Shown here: in pieces, positions 57,287 through 64,000 of the stretch
How the letters are laid out: every line of letters starts with the position of its first letter
Position numbering within the stretch: position 1 is the first letter of the stretch
NCBI RefSeq assembly: GCF_008634025.1
Contig: NZ_PDCM01000002.1
Location: 3,125,001-3,189,000 of the forward strand
Direction of reading: 5' to 3'
Origin: Streptomyces albofaciens JCM 4342
GTDB taxonomy: Bacteria; Actinomycetota; Actinomycetes; Streptomycetales; Streptomycetaceae
DNA: 64,000 bases
Notes under the pieces: generated by a model
The model's database searches: none
What the model was told of the DNA's origin: nothing
The model's input: the letters and a program-made list of their open reading frames with translations, nothing else
Position numbers and translations under genes: made by a program

Positions 57287-58768
57287 TCAGCCGCGCAGGG
57301 CCTGGACCGCGGCCTCCAGCCGCTTGCCGTAGTCGGGGTCCGCCTTGCGGAAGTTCTCGATCGCGCGCTGGGCGATGTCGTCGCGCGAGACCTTCGAGAT
57401 GAAGCCCGCCAGATTGTCGATCAGGCGCTCCTTCTCCTCTTCCGTCATCAGGCGGTACAGGTTGCCGGCCTGCACGAAGTCGTTGTCCTCGGCGTGCGAG
57501 GGCGCGGGCTCCTCGCCGGTCGTCCCGGACACCGCGATCGGCTGCCACAGCGGGCGGTCGGTCTGCACCGGGCCGCCGAAGCTGTTCGGCTCGTAGTTCT
57601 TCGCGCGGCCGTGGCGGCCGTCGTAGAGGTAGCCGTCGCGGCTGTGCGAGCGGGCCTCGGTGGCGTGCGGGCGGTTGACCGGCAGGTGGTCGGCGTTGAT
57701 GCCGACGCGGTACCGGTGGGCGTCGGCGTACGCGAACAGCCGGCCCTGGAGCATCTTGTCGGGCGAGGGGCCGATGCCCGGCACGAAGTGGTGCGGGGAG
57801 AAGATCGACTGCTCGACCTCGGCGAAGATGTTCTCCGGGTTGCGGTTGAGCTCCAGCTTGCCGATCTCGATCGGCGGGTAGTCCGCGTGCGGCCAGACCT
57901 TGGTCAGGTCGAACGGGTTGAAGCGGTACGTCGCCGCCTCGGCGGCCGGCATGATCTGCACCTGGACGGTCCAGCTCGGGAACTCGCCGCGCTCGATCGC
58001 CTCGCGCAGGTCGCGCTGGTGGCTGTCCGGGTCCTCACCGGCGAGCTTGGCGGCCTCGGCCGCGGTGAGGTTCTTGATGCCCTGGTCGGTCTTGAAGTGG
58101 TACTTGACCCAGAAGACCTCGCCGGCCTCGTTGTTCCACTGGTAGGTGTGCGAGCCGAAGCCGTCCATGTGGCGGTACGAGGCCGGGATGCCGCGGTCGC
58201 CGAACAGCCAGGTCACCTGGTGGGTGGACTCGGGCGACAGGCCCCAGAAGTCCCAGACGTTGTCCGCCTCCTGGGAGCCGGTGTAGGGGTCGCGCTTCTG
58301 GGTGTGGATGAAGTCGGGGAACTTGATGGCGTCCTTGATGAAGAACACCGGGGTGTTGTTGCCGACGAGGTCGTAGTTGCCCTCTTCGGTGTAGAACTTC
58401 AGCGCGAAACCGCGCGGGTCGCGCACCGCGTCGGCGGAGCCGAGGTTGCCGGCGACCGTGGAGAACCGCAGGAAGGTCTCGGTCTGCTTGCCGGCCTCGG
58501 AGAGGAACTTGGCGCGGGTGTAGCGCGACATGTCGGCGGTGGCCGTGAAGGTGCCGTACGCGCCGGCGCCGCGGGCGTGCACCACGCGCTCCGGGATGCG
58601 CTCACGGTTGAAGTGCGCGAGCTTCTCGATCAGGAGCTGGTCCTGGATGAGTCCGGGGCCGCCGACGCCGGCCGTCTCGCTGTTCTGGTTGTCCGCGACC
58701 GGTGCCCCGGCCTCCGTGGTCAGCGGTCCGGTGCTGCTCTGTACCGACACGTGCGCCTCCTGAGTCAT
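57287..58768 (-). CDS. catA: monofunctional heme catalase
   Basis: A 493-residue clade 3-type catalase. The active-site His is in [20 protein letters not shown]; the Asn is in [28 protein letters not shown] (broken around its centre); the heme-ligand Tyr is in [13 protein letters not shown] (R-x-F-x-Y-x-D-x-x-x-R-x-x). In S. coelicolor the equivalent major catalase is repressed by the adjacent divergent CatR. ATG 58768 is the start (MTQEAHV); an upstream frame contains the operator. Confidence 0.95.
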   Translation of the reverse strand: MTQEAHVSVQSSTGPLTTEAGAPVADNQNSETAGVGGPGLIQDQLLIEKLAHFNRERIPERVVHARGAGAYGTFTATADMSRYTRAKFLSEAGKQTETFLRFSTVAGNLGSADAVRDPRGFALKFYTEEGNYDLVGNNTPVFFIKDAIKFPDFIHTQKRDPYTGSQEADNVWDFWGLSPESTHQVTWLFGDRGIPASYRHMDGFGSHTYQWNNEAGEVFWVKYHFKTDQGIKNLTAAEAAKLAGEDPDSHQRDLREAIERGEFPSWTVQVQIMPAAEAATYRFNPFDLTKVWPHADYPPIEIGKLELNRNPENIFAEVEQSIFSPHHFVPGIGPSPDKMLQGRLFAYADAHRYRVGINADHLPVNRPHATEARSHSRDGYLYDGRHGRAKNYEPNSFGGPVQTDRPLWQPIAVSGTTGEEPAPSHAEDNDFVQAGNLYRLMTEEEKERLIDNLAGFISKVSRDDIAQRAIENFRKADPDYGKRLEAAVQALRG

Positions 58769-58798
58769 GAACCTGCCCTTGGCTTGCGCCGTAACGAA

Positions 58799-58826
58799 TC
58801 CTACATTGGACATTGTCTAAGTCAAG
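58799..58826 (-). promoter_or_regulatory. catA promoter with Fur/PerR-type operator in its spacer
   Basis: On the minus strand TTGACT (plus 58821-58826), a 16-bp spacer and TAGGAT (plus 58799-58804). The spacer is filled by a 7-1-7 inverted repeat TTAGACA-A-TGTCCAA (58807-58821). A Fur-family dimer here blocks polymerase directly. Confidence 0.85.
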
Positions 58827-58907
58827 ATGATCCCGAAACTCGTACCGAATCCGGTGATGGACGGACCACTGCTACCCTTGGCCTTATCTGACTGATAGGT
58901 GATTGGC

Positions 58908-59327
58908 ATGAGTGACCTGCTGGAACGGCTCCGGGAACGCGGCTGGCGGCTGACCGCGCAGCGACGCGTCGTCGCCGAGGTCCTCGACGGGGACCACGTC
59001 CACTACACCGCCGACGAGGTGCACGCGAAGGCGACCGAGCGCCTGCCGGAGATCTCGCGCGCGACCGTCTACAACACGCTGGGCGAGCTGGTCTCGCTCG
59101 GCGAGGTGCTGGAGGTCAGCACGGACGGCCGCGCCAAGCGGTACGACCCCAACGCCCACCACGACCACCAGCACCTGGTGTGCTCGCGGTGCGGGACGAT
59201 AAGGGACGTGCACCTGGACAGCGACCCGCTCGCCGCGCTCCCGGTGCCGGAACGCTTCGGCTTCCAGGTCTCCGAGGTGTCGGTGACCTACCGCGGCATC
59301 TGCCCGAACTGCCACTCGCACAGCTGA
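58908..59327 (+). CDS. catR: Fur-family peroxide repressor (CatR/FurA type)
   Basis: A 139-residue metalloregulator. The HTH is YTADEVHAKATERLPEISRATVYNTLGEL, split at LPEIS. The DNA of catA is its expected target. The metal site 1 is HHDHQHLVCSRCG, and the C-terminal CPNC gives the structural zinc pair with the first CSRC. Position next to catA and the 7-1-7 operator indicate peroxide sensing by His oxidation as in PerR. ATG 58908 has no Shine-Dalgarno; GATAGG at 58894 suggests a leaderless mRNA. Confidence 0.93.
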   Translation: MSDLLERLRERGWRLTAQRRVVAEVLDGDHVHYTADEVHAKATERLPEISRATVYNTLGELVSLGEVLEVSTDGRAKRYDPNAHHDHQHLVCSRCGTIRDVHLDSDPLAALPVPERFGFQVSEVSVTYRGICPNCHSHS

Positions 59328-59369
59328 GCCCCGGCGACGGCCGCGCCCCGCGCCGCCGCGCCGACCGCA

Positions 59370-59401
59370 GAAGAGCCCGCCCGGGACGGCGCGGGCTCTT
59401 C
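59370..59401 (+). terminator. terminator after catR
   Basis: GAAGAGCCCGC and its complement, 11-bp stem with a 10-nt loop, 43 bp after the stop. Confidence 0.85.
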
Positions 59402-59499
59402 GGCGTGCGTGCCTTCCGTACCACCGGCACCGGGGATTACGTCCCGCACCTCGGGTACCCGGCCCGGAGCCGTATCCCGACCAGGAAGGGACCGTACTG

Positions 59500-59988
59500 A
59501 TGGTGCGCAAGAAGGTCGAAGGCGACGAGGACCAGCGCCGTGCGGCGGCCCGTGAGGCCCGCGCGGCCGGCGAGGCCCCCAGCGCCCGGCAGGCGACCAC
59601 CGGCGCCTCCAAGCAGCGCACGCGCGAGCCGGAGAAGGCGGCGCACGAAGAGCGGATCGCCACGCGGCACCGCGGCAAGCAGGACGAGCCGCACGAGCCG
59701 ACGCTCCCGCCTCCCGAGCGCGCCGCGCCGCTGCCCTCGCACGGGGACGGCGGGCGCTACACCTCGGCCCACGAGGAGACCCTCCGGGCACTCACCGAGG
59801 CACAGGCGGAACACGGCGGCGACGGCGTGTACCTCCAGGACATCGCGCGGCGCTCCGGGAGAGAGCCCGAGGAGACCCGCCTCCTGGTGCACGACCTGGT
59901 CGACAAGTTCCGGGTGGCCAGCGAGCTGCAAGGGGTCGAGGACCCGGATCTGGGGCAGCGCTACGAGGTCAAACCGCGGGGGCAGTGA
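59500..59988 (+). CDS. hypothetical hydrophilic protein with a winged-helix-like C-terminus
   Basis: A 162-residue protein. The first 90 residues are a charged, disordered tail (KKVEGDEDQRRAAAREARAA...). The C-terminal 65 residues (SAHEETLRALTEAQAEHGGDGVYLQDIARRSGREPEETRLL broken at GGDG, then HDLVDKFRVASELQG) resemble a winged helix. No family is recognised by name. It could bind DNA; that is inference. Confidence 0.65.
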   Translation: MVRKKVEGDEDQRRAAAREARAAGEAPSARQATTGASKQRTREPEKAAHEERIATRHRGKQDEPHEPTLPPPERAAPLPSHGDGGRYTSAHEETLRALTEAQAEHGGDGVYLQDIARRSGREPEETRLLVHDLVDKFRVASELQGVEDPDLGQRYEVKPRGQ

Positions 59989-60058
59989 CGCAGCGCGTCC
60001 CCTTGTTGGCGTTTTCGCCAGGATTGCCAGGGCACCCAGCGTCCAGGAGGTGGTCACC

Positions 60059-60253
60059 GTGCCCGAGCCCGGCAGCAAGGACTACGACAAGCGCCGCGCC
60101 CGGCTCCGCAAGGACGCCGAGAACAGCGGAATCAACGATCAGCAGGCCAACCAGGAGGCCAATGAGACCCTCCAGGACGACGAGGGCCTGCGCAGCAGGG
60201 GTCCGCGCACCGAGCGTGGCCGGGGCCCGAAGGGCGAACGCCGCGGCGAGTGA
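60059..60253 (+). CDS. small basic hydrophilic protein
   Basis: A 64-residue protein read from GTG 60059 with AGGAGG at 60045-60050. It starts MPEPGSKDYDKRRARLRKDAE and ends with a basic RG-rich tail (RGPRTERGRGPKGERRGE). The NQQANQEANETLQ-like centre is helical. Similar short proteins are common in Streptomyces. Function unknown. Confidence 0.7.
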   Translation: MPEPGSKDYDKRRARLRKDAENSGINDQQANQEANETLQDDEGLRSRGPRTERGRGPKGERRGE

Positions 60254-60281
60254 CAACGCCCGGGCACCGCGCCGCACCATG

Positions 60282-60316
60282 ACGAAGGCCCGGATCCTGA
60301 GGATCCGGGCCTTCGT
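60282..60316. terminator. terminator of the first initiator tRNA
   Basis: A perfect 16-bp stem (ACGAAGGCCCGGATCC and its complement) with a 3-nt loop, directly 3' of the tRNA on the minus strand. The same sequence follows the second tRNA. Confidence 0.9.
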
Positions 60317-60322
60317 CTTCAG

Positions 60323-60396
60323 TAGCGGGGACAGGATTTGAACCTGCGACCTCTGGGTTATGAGCCCAGCGAGCTACCGAGCTGCTCCACCCCGCG
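60323..60396 (-). tRNA. tRNA-fMet (CAT)
   Basis: A 74-nt cloverleaf on the minus strand with anticodon CAT in the stem-loop GGGCTCATAACCC. The three G-C pairs flanking the anticodon loop and the unpaired first base (C1 against U72) mark it as the initiator tRNA. The T-arm is CAGG-TTCAAAT-CCTG type. CCA is not encoded. Confidence 0.93.
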
Positions 60397-60538
60397 CCGT
60401 TGTGTGTCTACTGTACCCACACCGCACCGACCAGCGCAAATCACTGTCCGTCGCGCCAGGGCCGAAGGTGTCGGCAGGGGCGGCCGGACGGATCGCGCCG
60501 TACGGGGGCGCCCGGCGTGCGCCCCCGTACGTCCGGCC

Positions 60539-62395
60539 CTACGCGGTCAGCTCCTCCTGAAGCGCCTCGCGCAGCCGTGCCGCGCGCTCCGCCACCTCCG
60601 GCGGTCCCAGCTCCACCGCCCGCCGGCACCACTGGTGCCCCTCGGCGAGCGCGCCGCGCCGGGCGGCGAGCAGGGCCAGGCGCAGGGCGGCGCGCCCGTG
60701 GCCGTCCTCGGCCGCGCGGGTCCACCACAGCTTGGCCTCGGGCAGGCTGCCCTCGCGCGCGAGGAGCAGGCCGAGGTTGAAGGCGCCGTTGCGGCTGCCC
60801 GCCTCGGCCGCCGCGCGGTACCAGCGGGCGGCCTCGACCACGTCGCCCCGCGCCGCCGCGAACATGCCGACCCGGACCTGGGCGCGCCGGTGCCCCTGGT
60901 GCGCGGCGTGTTCGTACCACCGGGTGCACTCGTCGTTCCGCCGCCGCTCGACCGCGCCGCCGTCCCGGCGGTCCAGCAGGTCGGCGAGGCGGAACGCGGC
61001 CTCGGCGCTGCCGCCCTCCGCCGCGCAGCGCAGGTTCCGCTCGGCGGCCTCCGTGTCGCCTTCGCGCAGTTGGACGATGGCGACCTGGAGGGCGGCCTCG
61101 GTGTGGCCGGCCGCCGCGGCGCGCTCGTACCACTCGTGCGCCATCCGCTCCGCGCCGCGCTCCGCGTACAGGATGCCGAGGTTGAAGGCGGCGTCCACGC
61201 TGCCCGCCTCGGCGGCCTTGGAGAACCACGGCTCGGCGCCGGCCGAGTCGCCGCGCTGGAGCAGCATGATGGCGAGCGCGTTGGCGGCCTCGCGGTGCCC
61301 GGCGTAGGCGGCGCGGCGGTACCACTGCTCGCCGCGGCCGTCCCGGCCCTGCTCGGCGCAGAGCAGACCGATGTTGTACGCGCCGTTCACATCGCCGGCG
61401 TCGAGCGCGGCGCGGTACCAGCGCTCGGCGGTCTGGGTCTCGCCGCGGTCGGCGTGCAGCGCGCCCAGCGCGTTGGCGGCGTTGCCGTCGCCGTCCTGGG
61501 CGGCGCGGCGCCACCACTCGGCGGCGCTCTCCTCGTCGCCCGCGTCGCGCAGCAGGAAGCCCAGCGCGCAGGCGGCCCGCGCCTCCCCGCCCTTGGCGGC
61601 GGTCAGGTACCAGCGGCCGGCCTCCTGGGTGTCCCCGCGCTCCTCCAGGAGCGTGCCCAAGTGCAGGGCGGCGCGGCGGTGCCCGCGGGCCGCGGCCTGG
61701 CGGAACCACTGCTCGGCCTCGGCCTCTACGGCGGCGTCGCGCCCGCCCACGGCCTGCGCGCGGCCCTCCAGGAGGCGCGCCAGGCGGTACGCGGCCTCGC
61801 GGTGGCCGCGCTCGGCGGCGGCCCGGAACCAGCGCTCGGCGCCCACGTCGCCGCGGTGCTCCAGGAGGTCGGCGAGGGCGTACGCGCCCAGGCAGTGGCC
61901 CGACTCGGCGGACTGGCGCAGCCAGTACTCGGCGGCGGGCTCGTCGCCGCGCTCGCGGTAGTAGCGGCCCAGCGCGTGCGCCGCCGCGGCGGACCCGGCG
62001 ACGGCCGCGATGCGCCACCAGCCCGCCGCCTCGTCCGCGTAGCCCCGCTGGTGCAGGAGTACGCCCAGGTTGTTGGCGGCGGCGCGGTCGCCCGCCGCGG
62101 TGGCGGAGCGCAGGTACGGTTCGGCGCCGTCCAGGTCGCCGCGGCGCAGCAGCAGCGCGCCCAGCACGCTCATGGCTCCGGTGTCGCCGGCGTCGGCGGC
62201 CCGGCGGTGGTTCGCTTCGATCACGGCTTCGGACGCCTCGGCCGGGGCGTCGGCCTCGATGGCGTCGAGCGGCAACTGGTCGTCACGCTGGTCCGGAAGC
62301 ACGGTCTCCCGTCCGTCCGGCGTCCCGGATTCGCGCCCGTCGTCGGGCGCGTGCACAAACCGGCCTGTCTCCAACAACCTTGCCTTGTCCCCCAT
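60539..62395 (-). CDS. Sel1/TPR-repeat protein
   Basis: A 618-residue cytoplasmic protein made of about 14 Sel1-like/TPR repeats of 33-38 residues, each with the pattern A-x-x-x-L-G-x-L-x-x-x-R-G-D-x-x-x-A-E-x-W-Y-x-x-A-A-x-x-G-H. A charged N-terminus of about 75 residues comes first (MGDKARLLETGRFVHAP). Such solenoids bind proteins. ATG 62395 is preferred; ATG 62404 is possible. It sits between two identical tRNA genes. Confidence 0.85.
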   Translation of the reverse strand: MGDKARLLETGRFVHAPDDGRESGTPDGRETVLPDQRDDQLPLDAIEADAPAEASEAVIEANHRRAADAGDTGAMSVLGALLLRRGDLDGAEPYLRSATAAGDRAAANNLGVLLHQRGYADEAAGWWRIAAVAGSAAAAHALGRYYRERGDEPAAEYWLRQSAESGHCLGAYALADLLEHRGDVGAERWFRAAAERGHREAAYRLARLLEGRAQAVGGRDAAVEAEAEQWFRQAAARGHRRAALHLGTLLEERGDTQEAGRWYLTAAKGGEARAACALGFLLRDAGDEESAAEWWRRAAQDGDGNAANALGALHADRGETQTAERWYRAALDAGDVNGAYNIGLLCAEQGRDGRGEQWYRRAAYAGHREAANALAIMLLQRGDSAGAEPWFSKAAEAGSVDAAFNLGILYAERGAERMAHEWYERAAAAGHTEAALQVAIVQLREGDTEAAERNLRCAAEGGSAEAAFRLADLLDRRDGGAVERRRNDECTRWYEHAAHQGHRRAQVRVGMFAAARGDVVEAARWYRAAAEAGSRNGAFNLGLLLAREGSLPEAKLWWTRAAEDGHGRAALRLALLAARRGALAEGHQWCRRAVELGPPEVAERAARLREALQEELTA

Positions 62396-62604
62396 GAGGG
62401 CCATCGTCGCACCACCCGCAACCCGCGTACACCTGGTATACCGCACCCAGTGAGGTCACTACAGCGTTTTGTCGACTTCCCGACACAGAGACATGCCAAA
62501 CTCCGTTCCCTCCAGTTCCGTTCACACCTGAAGACGGCGCGACCCTCCGGGCGTGTCGCCCGGGGTGTCACCCGGAGCGCCCGCCGGGTGCCGCCCCACA
62601 CACG

Positions 62605-62639
62605 ACGAAGGCCCGGATCCCAAGGATCCGGGCCTTCGT
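62605..62639. terminator. terminator of the second initiator tRNA
   Basis: The same 16-bp stem (ACGAAGGCCCGGATCC with its complement) as at 60282-60316, loop CAA. Confidence 0.9.
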
Positions 62640-62645
62640 TTCCAG

Positions 62646-62719
62646 TAGCGGGGACAGGATTTGAACCTGCGACCTCTGGGTTATGAGCCCAGCGAGCTAC
62701 CGAGCTGCTCCACCCCGCG
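62646..62719 (-). tRNA. tRNA-fMet (CAT), second copy
   Basis: Identical in all 74 positions to the gene at 60323-60396, same strand, with the same downstream stem-loop. CCA is not encoded. Confidence 0.93.
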
Positions 62720-62786
62720 CCGTTGTGCCTCCACGGTACCACGGCACGGAGGTGGTGCCCGGCCCACGAGGGGCCGGGCCGGTGCG

Positions 62787-64000
62787 TCAGCCGCCGTTGG
62801 CGTCGCCGTTCTTGCCGGCGCCGCCCTTCTGCGCCTTCTTCTCCGCCTCGGCCGCCCGGTCCAGGGCCGCCTTCAGCTTCTTCTGGGCCTCGCCGTAGCC
62901 GCCCCAGTCGCCGTCCCTGCGGGCCTTCTCGCCTTCCTCGTACGCCTTCACGGCGTCGTCGAGGGCCTGTTGGACCGTCTGGTCGGCCGGCGGCCGCTGA
63001 CCCGTGTCACCGCCGCCCGGCGGGTTCTGGTTGCCGGAGCCCGGCGGCTTCTTGCCGAAGACGACGTCCAGCGCCTCGGCCAGGTTGTTGCCCAGCACGG
63101 GGTCGTTCTCGCCGTAGCTGACCAGCACCTTCTTCAGCAGCGGGTAGTTGGTGCCCGCGCCGCGCAGATAGACCGGTTCGACGTACAGCAGGCCGCCGTT
63201 CATCGGGACCGTGAGCAGGTTGCCGTACTCGATCTCGGAGTCGCCGAGCTTCTTCAGGATGTTCAGCTCATTGGCGATCTTCGGATCGGAGTTGAACTTC
63301 GACTGGACCTGCTGCGGTCCCGGCACCGGCGTCTGCGACGGCAGTTTCAGCACTCTGATCTTGCCGTAGTCGGCGCTGGTGGCGTTGGCGTCGACGGCCA
63401 TGAACGCGCCCAGATTGTCCCGCTTGTTGGGCGTGAACGTCGTGGTCAGCGCGAAGGTCTGGGCCTTCTGGTCGGGCATCTTCAGGCTCTGGTAGTACGG
63501 CGGCACCGAGTTGCCCGACTTGTTCGTCGGGTCGTTCGGGACCTGCCAGCGCTCGCTGCCCGTGTAGAAGGTGTTCGGGTCGGTGACGTGGTACGTCGTC
63601 AGCAGCTGGCGCTGCACCTTGAAGAGGTCCTGCGGGTAGCGCATGTGCTCCATCAGGGACTTGCTGATGGCGCTCTTCTTCTCGACCGTCCCGGGGAAGG
63701 ACTTCATCCAGGTCTTCAGGACCGGGTCCTTGGTGTCCCACTGGTAGAGCTTGACCGAACCGTCGTAGGCGTCGACCGTTGCCTTGACCGAGTTGCGGAT
63801 GTAGTTGACCTGGTTCTGCTGGGCCACGACCGCCCGCTGACCGTCGGTGAGCGAGTCGGCGGTGGTGTCGCCGAGCGTGGTGCGCGAGGCGTACGGATAG
63901 CCGTTGCTCGTCGTGTAGGCGTCCACGATCCACTTGATCCGGCCGTCGATGACCGCCGGGTAGGCGTCGCCGTCGATGGTCAGCCAGGGGGCGACCGCCT
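62787..64000 (-). CDS. UPF0182-family membrane protein (C-terminal part, cut by the window)
   Basis: A minus-strand frame open to the window end; 404 codons are visible. The part seen is the extracytoplasmic region of the family: [70 protein letters not shown] and [18 protein letters not shown], all conserved in UPF0182. The end is a Gly/Pro linker and an Ala/Lys helix. The N-terminal membrane helices lie beyond the window. Function unknown. Confidence 0.92.
   Translation of the reverse strand, partial: AVAPWLTIDGDAYPAVIDGRIKWIVDAYTTSNGYPYASRTTLGDTTADSLTDGQRAVVAQQNQVNYIRNSVKATVDAYDGSVKLYQWDTKDPVLKTWMKSFPGTVEKKSAISKSLMEHMRYPQDLFKVQRQLLTTYHVTDPNTFYTGSERWQVPNDPTNKSGNSVPPYYQSLKMPDQKAQTFALTTTFTPNKRDNLGAFMAVDANATSADYGKIRVLKLPSQTPVPGPQQVQSKFNSDPKIANELNILKKLGDSEIEYGNLLTVPMNGGLLYVEPVYLRGAGTNYPLLKKVLVSYGENDPVLGNNLAEALDVVFGKKPPGSGNQNPPGGGDTGQRPPADQTVQQALDDAVKAYEEGEKARRDGDWGGYGEAQKKLKAALDRAAEAEKKAQKGGAGKNGDANGG

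Noticed and set aside
1..64000. CRISPR arrays, insertion sequences and rRNA genes
   Set aside because: No regularly spaced identical repeats with unique spacers, no transposase, and no rRNA sequence were seen.

Overview
The window is a high-GC actinobacterial chromosome segment, almost certainly Streptomyces. The GC content is near 72 percent, GTG starts and 4-bp stop/start overlaps are common, and the gene order matches what I recall of the S. coelicolor region around sigH, wblE, the das genes, dasR, nrdAB, sigR/rsrA, aroA and catA. That synteny is from memory, not from a search.

Layout. 1-6.7 kb: VOC protein, glutaminase, AraC-type regulator, an amidase, an ACC-deaminase-like PLP enzyme, a CPA1 Na+/H+ antiporter and a UBP zinc-finger protein. 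6.8-13.3 kb: acetyltransferase, anti-sigma factor (UshX/PrsH type) with stress sigma factor SigH, membrane protein, diacylglycerol-kinase family protein, WblE, and a PdtaS-like histidine kinase. 13.6-15.1 kb: divergent TetR/SDR pair. 15.5-22.4 kb: aminosugar locus (nagB, NagZ-type hexosaminidase, dasC, dasB, dasA, dasR) with dre operators. 22.5-27.5 kb: CstA with its YbdD partner, DUF3311/MctC symporter pair, acetyltransferase. 27.6-30.3 kb: two tandem secreted beta-propellers. 30.6-34.4 kb: class Ia ribonucleotide reductase nrdAB behind paired NrdR-like boxes and a cobalamin riboswitch. 34.6-42.5 kb: transglycosylase with a degenerate transpeptidase domain, peptide deformylase, TPR protein, rsrA/sigR, XRE-cupin regulator, hydrolase, SRAP peptidase. 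51.2-64 kb: M50 protease, aroA, rsgA, sugE-like exporter, TetR, hisN, CBS protein, catalase with its Fur-type repressor, small hydrophilic proteins, two identical initiator tRNA genes flanking a large Sel1/TPR protein, and a partial UPF0182 membrane protein.

The most interesting object is an 8.75-kb, visibly lower-GC integrated element at 42468-51219. It is bounded by a perfect 16-bp direct repeat (42452-42467 and 51220-51235) that is exactly the first 16 nt of the SRAP gene (codons M-C-G-R-Y). Next to the repeats are further direct repeats shared by the two ends, as expected for arm sites of a tyrosine integrase. Inside are integrase, a winged-helix regulator, a divergent excisionase-like HTH gene, a replication-like wHTH gene followed by iteron-like repeats, an XRE gene, a P22/HK97-type major capsid gene, a small terminase-like gene, and a leftward cluster of XRE(DUF5753)/DUF397/DUF6879 genes. 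No portal, large terminase, protease or tail genes are present. The architecture is that of a phage satellite (PICI-like) carrying its own coat protein. The element also supplies a new Shine-Dalgarno sequence to the interrupted SRAP gene.
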